Shown: positions 60,325 to 64,000 of the stretch, one piece after another | Layout of the letters: every line of letters begins with the position of its first letter | Position numbering within the stretch: position 1 is the stretch's first letter | Assembly: GCF_021290965.1 (NCBI RefSeq) | Contig: NZ_JAJOYT010000004.1 | Span: forward strand, 186,001 to 250,000 | Direction: 5' to 3' | Length of the DNA: 64,000 nt | From: Rheinheimera faecalis | GTDB lineage: Bacteria > Pseudomonadota > Gammaproteobacteria > Enterobacterales > Alteromonadaceae | The notes under the pieces: generated by a model | Database searches by the model: none | What the model was told of the DNA's origin: nothing | The model's input: the letters and a program-made list of their open reading frames with translations, nothing else | Made by a program: the position numbers and the translations under genes

Positions 60325-61714
60325 GCGAACTCTCCGTTGCAAGCTGCAACAGCGCCTGATAATCGGCTTTGCCATTGGAGAGCACAGGTAACGCATCCAA
60401 TTGCAGTATTTTGTATAAAGCAGGATGCAGTTGCAGTTGTTCGCGTAAAAGCTGTTGTATTTGTTCTGCCAGTGCAGGTTCTTGTTGTGTGTAGGCCACG
60501 ACTAACAAGTCGTCCGTACCAGCGCAACAGACAGGGTCTGTTAAAACTGAAAGTTGTTGCTCCAGATGATCCAGTTGCAGTCGCTTGCCCTGAATTTTCA
60601 AAAAACGGCTTAAGCGCCCGACAATACGGTACAAGCCATTGGGCAGGCGCTCTGCTAAATCACCTGTGCTTAATTCAGTTAAAACGCCGGTACTGGTTAA
60701 GTCATCAGCACAGCTGGCATAACCTAACATCACATTAGGGCCACGGTAACACAGCTCGCCTTCAGTAAAATCTTCGGTGATCAGGTTTTTCGTACCAGGA
60801 TCCCGCAGCAGCAATTCGCCTCCGGGAATAGCCTTACCAATACAATCGGCATACTGCTGAATGAGTTTCGGCGGCAAATAAGCGATACGGGCTGTGGCTT
60901 CGGTTTGGCCATACATCAGATAAACCGGCTTTTGCAAAGTGCTGGAGAGTTGCTGCACATAGTCAGTCAGGCTGCTATTGAGTTTGCCGCCGGCTTGTGT
61001 CAAATAACGCAGCGCAGGGCGGGGCATACGCTCCAGCCGCAACTGACGATACAACTGATAACTAAAAGGCACGCCCTGTAAGCTGCTGATATGAAAATCC
61101 CGGGTTTGTTGCCAGAAGTCTTTGCTCATTATAGGTGCTTCGGTCAGTAAGATGGATGCACCCTGGTATAAATGACTATTCAGCACCGACAAGCCATAAG
61201 AATAATGCAGCGGCAGGGCAGTGATGGCCGTATCTGTGCTCTCTATCGGCAAGTAGTCACAAATAGCGCGGGCATTGGCTTCGATATTCTGCAGGGACAA
61301 CATGACGGATTTAGGCGAGCCGGAACTGCCTGAGGTGCTGAGTAACAAAGCACAATCGGACCGCACTTTTTGTTGACAAGCGGTCAACTGAATTTCACCG
61401 GAGCTTTGGATTAGCGCAGCAATTTGTAAGCGCTCAACTAAAGCTAAAGTTTGGCTATCTGCTAAATCCGGCGCCAGTAATAGTAGCGCTTTGCCACAAC
61501 GAAGTGCAGCCAGATAAGCCACTACTGCAGATAAAGTGGAGCTAAAGCGCAAGGCCAACAAAGAGTGTGCTGGCACCACTTTGTTTAAAGTGCCGCTGTA
61601 CTGATCAGCTAGTTTTGCCAGCTGCAGGTAGCTGATAGTGCTGTGATCAGGTAAACGAAGCGCAATAGCTTCACCAAACAGCTCTAATCTGTGAGCAAAA
61701 CTCAGGCCCTTCAT
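60314..61714 (-). CDS. AMP-dependent acyl ligase
   Basis: A 466-residue ANL-superfamily enzyme: LLLSTSGSSGSPKSVMLSLQ (P-loop-like A3 motif), YGQTEATARIAYLPP, and GRLSRFLKIQGKRLQLD near the C-terminal hinge with the conserved catalytic Lys near NGKADYQ. It probably loads a small acid onto the neighbouring ACP. It overlaps the SDR gene upstream by four bases and the LuxE-like gene downstream by 11. Confidence 0.85.
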   Translation of the reverse strand: MKGLSFAHRLELFGEAIALRLPDHSTISYLQLAKLADQYSGTLNKVVPAHSLLALRFSSTLSAVVAYLAALRCGKALLLLAPDLADSQTLALVERLQIAALIQSSGEIQLTACQQKVRSDCALLLSTSGSSGSPKSVMLSLQNIEANARAICDYLPIESTDTAITALPLHYSYGLSVLNSHLYQGASILLTEAPIMSKDFWQQTRDFHISSLQGVPFSYQLYRQLRLERMPRPALRYLTQAGGKLNSSLTDYVQQLSSTLQKPVYLMYGQTEATARIAYLPPKLIQQYADCIGKAIPGGELLLRDPGTKNLITEDFTEGELCYRGPNVMLGYASCADDLTSTGVLTELSTGDLAERLPNGLYRIVGRLSRFLKIQGKRLQLDHLEQQLSVLTDPVCCAGTDDLLVVAYTQQEPALAEQIQQLLREQLQLHPALYKILQLDALPVLSNGKADYQALLQLATESSHAN

Positions 61715-62457
61715 AAACTAAAACCACCATCTACAGCCAGAATATGGCCAGTGATGTAACGCGCGTCGTTTGAGCATAAAAATTGGATCACAGCTGCTAC
61801 TTCATTGGCCTGACCTAAACGGCGTAAGCTGATTTGTGCTGTCAGTTGTTGTCTTTTATCTTCGTTGTAATGTGCTGTTAAATCAGTTTCGATAAAACCT
61901 GGGGCTACCGCATTGACCCGAATACCAGTGGGGCCCAGCTCTTTTGCCAGCGATTTAACCAAAGAGGAAACGGCACCTTTACTGGCAGCATATACTGCCT
62001 GACCGGCTGAACCAGACTCTGCCACTTTGGAGGACAATAACAATAGGTGTCCGGCTTTATGGCGTACCATCAGTTTGCTGGCAAGCTGACAGAGCTGCAC
62101 TGTGGCGGTAACATTTAATGCCAATAACTGGTCCACATCAGCCAAACGGGTCATGGTCAATAACGAATCCTGCATCTGGCCTGCACAGTGCACCAGATTG
62201 CTTAGGCCTTTGTTTTGCAACTCAGTGTGCAACTGGCGAAATAAAGCGGTTACAGCATCACGGTCTGTTAAATCCACCGTATGAATGGAAACCAAGGCAC
62301 CTAAAGCCTGACACTCCATCTGCACTTGTTTCAATGCTGCTGCATCACGTGCCACCAAAATCAGTTCATGACCTGCTTTGGCCAATGCCATGGCTGTTGC
62401 CCGGCCTATGCCACGACTGGCACCTGTAATAAGACTAACAGGCGCTTGCTCCGACAT
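61711..62457 (-). CDS. SDR family oxidoreductase (FabG-like)
   Basis: A 248-residue classical short-chain dehydrogenase: LITGASRGIGRATAMALAKA, LVHCAGQMQDSLL, catalytic Tyr-x-x-x-Lys in YAASKGAVSSLVKSL, RVNAVAPGFIETDLT and ITGHILAVDGGFSL. It is closest to 3-oxoacyl-ACP reductases and would reduce a keto acyl chain on the neighbouring ACP. It is coupled to ACP by TAATG. Confidence 0.9.
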   Translation of the reverse strand: MSEQAPVSLITGASRGIGRATAMALAKAGHELILVARDAAALKQVQMECQALGALVSIHTVDLTDRDAVTALFRQLHTELQNKGLSNLVHCAGQMQDSLLTMTRLADVDQLLALNVTATVQLCQLASKLMVRHKAGHLLLLSSKVAESGSAGQAVYAASKGAVSSLVKSLAKELGPTGIRVNAVAPGFIETDLTAHYNEDKRQQLTAQISLRRLGQANEVAAVIQFLCSNDARYITGHILAVDGGFSL

Positions 62458-62714
62458 TAAAATGCAACTCCGTATTTGCCCAGTATGGCTTTGGCTTGGG
62501 CGACCGAACTCATATCAATAATATCGTCGGTATCCAGCATGACATCAAAGACGTTTTCCAGCTCTGCAATCAGCAGCATATGAGCCGTCGAATCCCATTC
62601 TTTAATACTGTTGTAGGCTAAATCGTCATGGATTTGAGTGTCGGCCACTACTAAAGCTGTCGCAAAAGCGGCTGTGAGTTTGGCTGTATTGGTTTGAATT
62701 AGATCGTTGCTCAT
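62457..62714 (-). CDS. acyl carrier protein
   Basis: An 85-residue ACP; the phosphopantetheine Ser is in EWDSTAHMLLI, followed by the helix-II acidic stretch ELENVFDVMLDTDDII. It is a specialised ACP for the sugar-acyl genes around it, not the AcpP of fatty-acid synthesis. ATG 62714 (MSNDLIQTNT) begins two bases after the GNAT stop; a frame start at 62738 would overlap that gene. Confidence 0.88.
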   Translation of the reverse strand: MSNDLIQTNTAKLTAAFATALVVADTQIHDDLAYNSIKEWDSTAHMLLIAELENVFDVMLDTDDIIDMSSVAQAKAILGKYGVAF

Positions 62715-62715
62715 A

Positions 62716-63291
62716 TTAATTCCGGATAAAAGTTGCAAATTTAGCAGCAGCGTCCTGGTGTGCTTTCGGCACTAAAGTCATGGCCACCATATCATCTGAA
62801 GGTTGCACTGCATCAGCTTGATAACCTAATTGCTGATTAAAACGTAAGGCTGCACTATTACTGCTTTTCACCTGCGCCTTCAACAGCTTGATGCCAAGCT
62901 GTTCAAAAGCATACTGGTTCAGCGCTAAGGCTGCAAAAAATGCCAGTATAGTACCGCGGTACTTGGCTTCACCTAAATAAAAGCCTGTTTCGATAGCCTC
63001 ACATTCTGCCACAGCCAAAGCTGTAGGGCTTTTTAAATTACAGGCGCCCACCTTCTGGTTTTTATAATAAATCACAAACTGCATCTGGCGTCGGTCAGAC
63101 GATATACGCTCGAACCAGCTTTGTTGCCGCTCTGGGCTAATTTCACTCTGATCCAGCATTTGGCTGCTGACTTCCGGGCTATTGCGCCAGATCAGCACTT
63201 GTGTCAAATCATCCTGCTGCAAAGGTTTAAGCTGCACATTAAAGGCGGCGATTTCATCGGTGTGCCACATTGTTAAGCGAACTTCTGGCAT
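62716..63291 (-). CDS. pseH: GNAT acetyltransferase, PseH-like
   Basis: A 191-residue GNAT protein. It has WRNSPEVSSQMLDQSEIS, typical of PseH and RimJ-like acetyltransferases, then FVIYYKNQKVGACNL and ETGFYLGEAKYRGTILAFFA, the acetyl-CoA loop, and SSNSAALRFNQQLGY. PseH N-acetylates UDP-4-amino-4,6-dideoxy-altrosamine in pseudaminic-acid synthesis. The name depends on its coupling (TAATG) to pseI upstream. Confidence 0.78.
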   Translation of the reverse strand: MPEVRLTMWHTDEIAAFNVQLKPLQQDDLTQVLIWRNSPEVSSQMLDQSEISPERQQSWFERISSDRRQMQFVIYYKNQKVGACNLKSPTALAVAECEAIETGFYLGEAKYRGTILAFFAALALNQYAFEQLGIKLLKAQVKSSNSAALRFNQQLGYQADAVQPSDDMVAMTLVPKAHQDAAAKFATFIRN

Positions 63292-64000
63292 TACACCAAA
63301 TCCCAGCTCATAGCGGTGCCACGGGCCACGTCTTTAGTCACTGTTTTGCCCAACAGCATCGACAGATATTTAGGAGGCAAGCCTAAACCAGGCCGGATGG
63401 CGCGTAAGTTTTCAGTGGTTAGCTTATCGCCGGCTTTTAAATCGGCGGCAATATACAAAGAGCGGCGGTGTTTGCGTGAGGCAATTTCTTTTTCGGTGCA
63501 ACCATAATTGACCTGACCTAAAGCCACTTTAGCTTTGGCCGTTTCTTCCACCAATTGCTTCAGCTCGTTTGGCTCTAATGAGAACTCAGCATCGACGCCA
63601 CCTTCGCTTCTGTCGAGCACAAAGTGTTTTTCAATCACAGTAGCGCCTAAAGCGACAGCAGCAACAGAGACACCAATACCTGTAGTGTGATCAGATAAAC
63701 CGGCCTGGCACTGAAACAGCTGAGCTAAATGTGGAATGGTCAGCAAATTGGCATCCACAGGGCGGGCAGGGTAGTTGCTGGTGCATTTAAGTAAAATTAA
63801 GTCTTTACAGCCGTTTGCTCTAAGCACTTCCACCGATTCAGCCAGTTCAGACTGACTGGCCATGCCGGTTGACATAATGACTGGCTTACCGGTTTTCGCC
63901 ACTGCTGCCAGCAGCGGATGGTCGATGTTTTCAAAGGAGGCGATTTTATAACAAGGCACATCCAGCGATTCTAAAAAATCCACTGCGGTTAAATCAAAAG
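63291..64000 (-). CDS. pseI: pseudaminic acid synthase PseI (partial, cut by window edge)
   Basis: The C-terminal 236 or so residues of a NeuB/PseI family enzyme, which condenses PEP with 6-deoxy-AltdiNAc to pseudaminic acid. Seen: VDFLESLDVPCYKIASFENI, IMSTGMASQSEL, KCTSNYPARP, GLSDHTTGIGVSVAAVALGA, EKHFVLDRSEGGVDAEFS, and a C-terminal SAF antifreeze-like domain (about RSLYIAADLKAGDKLTTENL). The frame is open through to the window edge (FDLTAVDFLES), so the N-terminal third and the other pse genes lie outside. Confidence 0.9.
   Translation of the reverse strand, partial: FDLTAVDFLESLDVPCYKIASFENIDHPLLAAVAKTGKPVIMSTGMASQSELAESVEVLRANGCKDLILLKCTSNYPARPVDANLLTIPHLAQLFQCQAGLSDHTTGIGVSVAAVALGATVIEKHFVLDRSEGGVDAEFSLEPNELKQLVEETAKAKVALGQVNYGCTEKEIASRKHRRSLYIAADLKAGDKLTTENLRAIRPGLGLPPKYLSMLLGKTVTKDVARGTAMSWDLV

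Noticed and set aside
1-64000. CRISPR arrays, integrases, prophage genes or rRNA
   Set aside because: I saw no regularly spaced direct repeats, no recombinase or phage structural motif and no rRNA-like sequence in the window.

Overview
The window reads as one chromosomal stretch from a polarly flagellated gammaproteobacterium, most like the Rheinheimera/Alishewanella group or a neighbouring Alteromonadales lineage. This rests on the housekeeping order mutH-rppH-ptsP-lgt-thyA, the Vibrio/Shewanella-style flgT/flgP/flgO genes, the order flgA-flgM-flgN <-> cheV-cheR-flgBCDEFGHIJKL, and readable sigma-54 (GG-N10-GC) and sigma-28 (TAAAG-N14-GCCGATA) promoters. The genus is inference only.

Layout: (1) 1-6.7 kb, housekeeping: a solute-binding lipoprotein, mutH, rppH, ptsP, lgt, thyA. 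(2) 6.7-11.1 kb, polar-flagellum accessory envelope genes: three tandem FlgO-type lipoproteins behind a sigma-54 promoter, tRNA-Arg(CCT), flgT and flgP. (3) 11.2-26 kb, the core hook/basal-body cluster: flgN, flgM, flgA leftwards; cheV, cheR and flgB to flgL rightwards. (4) 26-34.7 kb, filament genes: a GT-B glycosyltransferase, four short tandem flagellins, flaG, fliD, fliS and a small FliT-like protein. (5) 34.7-56.2 kb, an AT-richer glycan island: a Maf-type flagellin glycosyltransferase with a duplicated N-terminal module, glycosyltransferases, a tightly coupled CDP-6-deoxy-sugar pathway with two C-methyltransferase-type proteins, a CmcI-like protein and two divergent FkbM-like proteins. 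On the opposite strand is a six-gene run. Four of its members match in family and in stepwise logic the Campylobacter jejuni Cj1415-Cj1418 enzymes that make cytidine diphosphoramidate, the activated precursor of phosphoramidate decorations. (6) 56.2-64 kb: a glycerol-3-phosphate cytidylyltransferase and a CDP-glycerol glycerophosphotransferase homologue; then, on the minus strand, pseudaminic-acid genes (pseI, cut by the window edge, and pseH) followed by ACP, SDR, AMP-ligase, LuxE-like and LuxC-like genes.

How it fits together: regions 2-4 build, control and cap the polar flagellum. Regions 4-6 probably make and attach a complex flagellin (or surface) glycan based on pseudaminic acid, possibly extended with a C-methylated 6-deoxyhexose, methyl and acyl groups, glycerol phosphate and a phosphoramidate. 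The most notable item is the phosphoramidate-type cluster at 49.2-54.7 kb, with two extra genes not in the Campylobacter set (a formyltransferase-like protein and an unknown 160-residue protein). Also notable are the two FkbM-fold proteins that seem to have lost the usual SAM motifs, a composition break inside the Maf gene, and a 50-bp tandem duplication that makes a 17-codon coupled leader in front of flgC. All functions are read by eye from the sequence; no database search was run.
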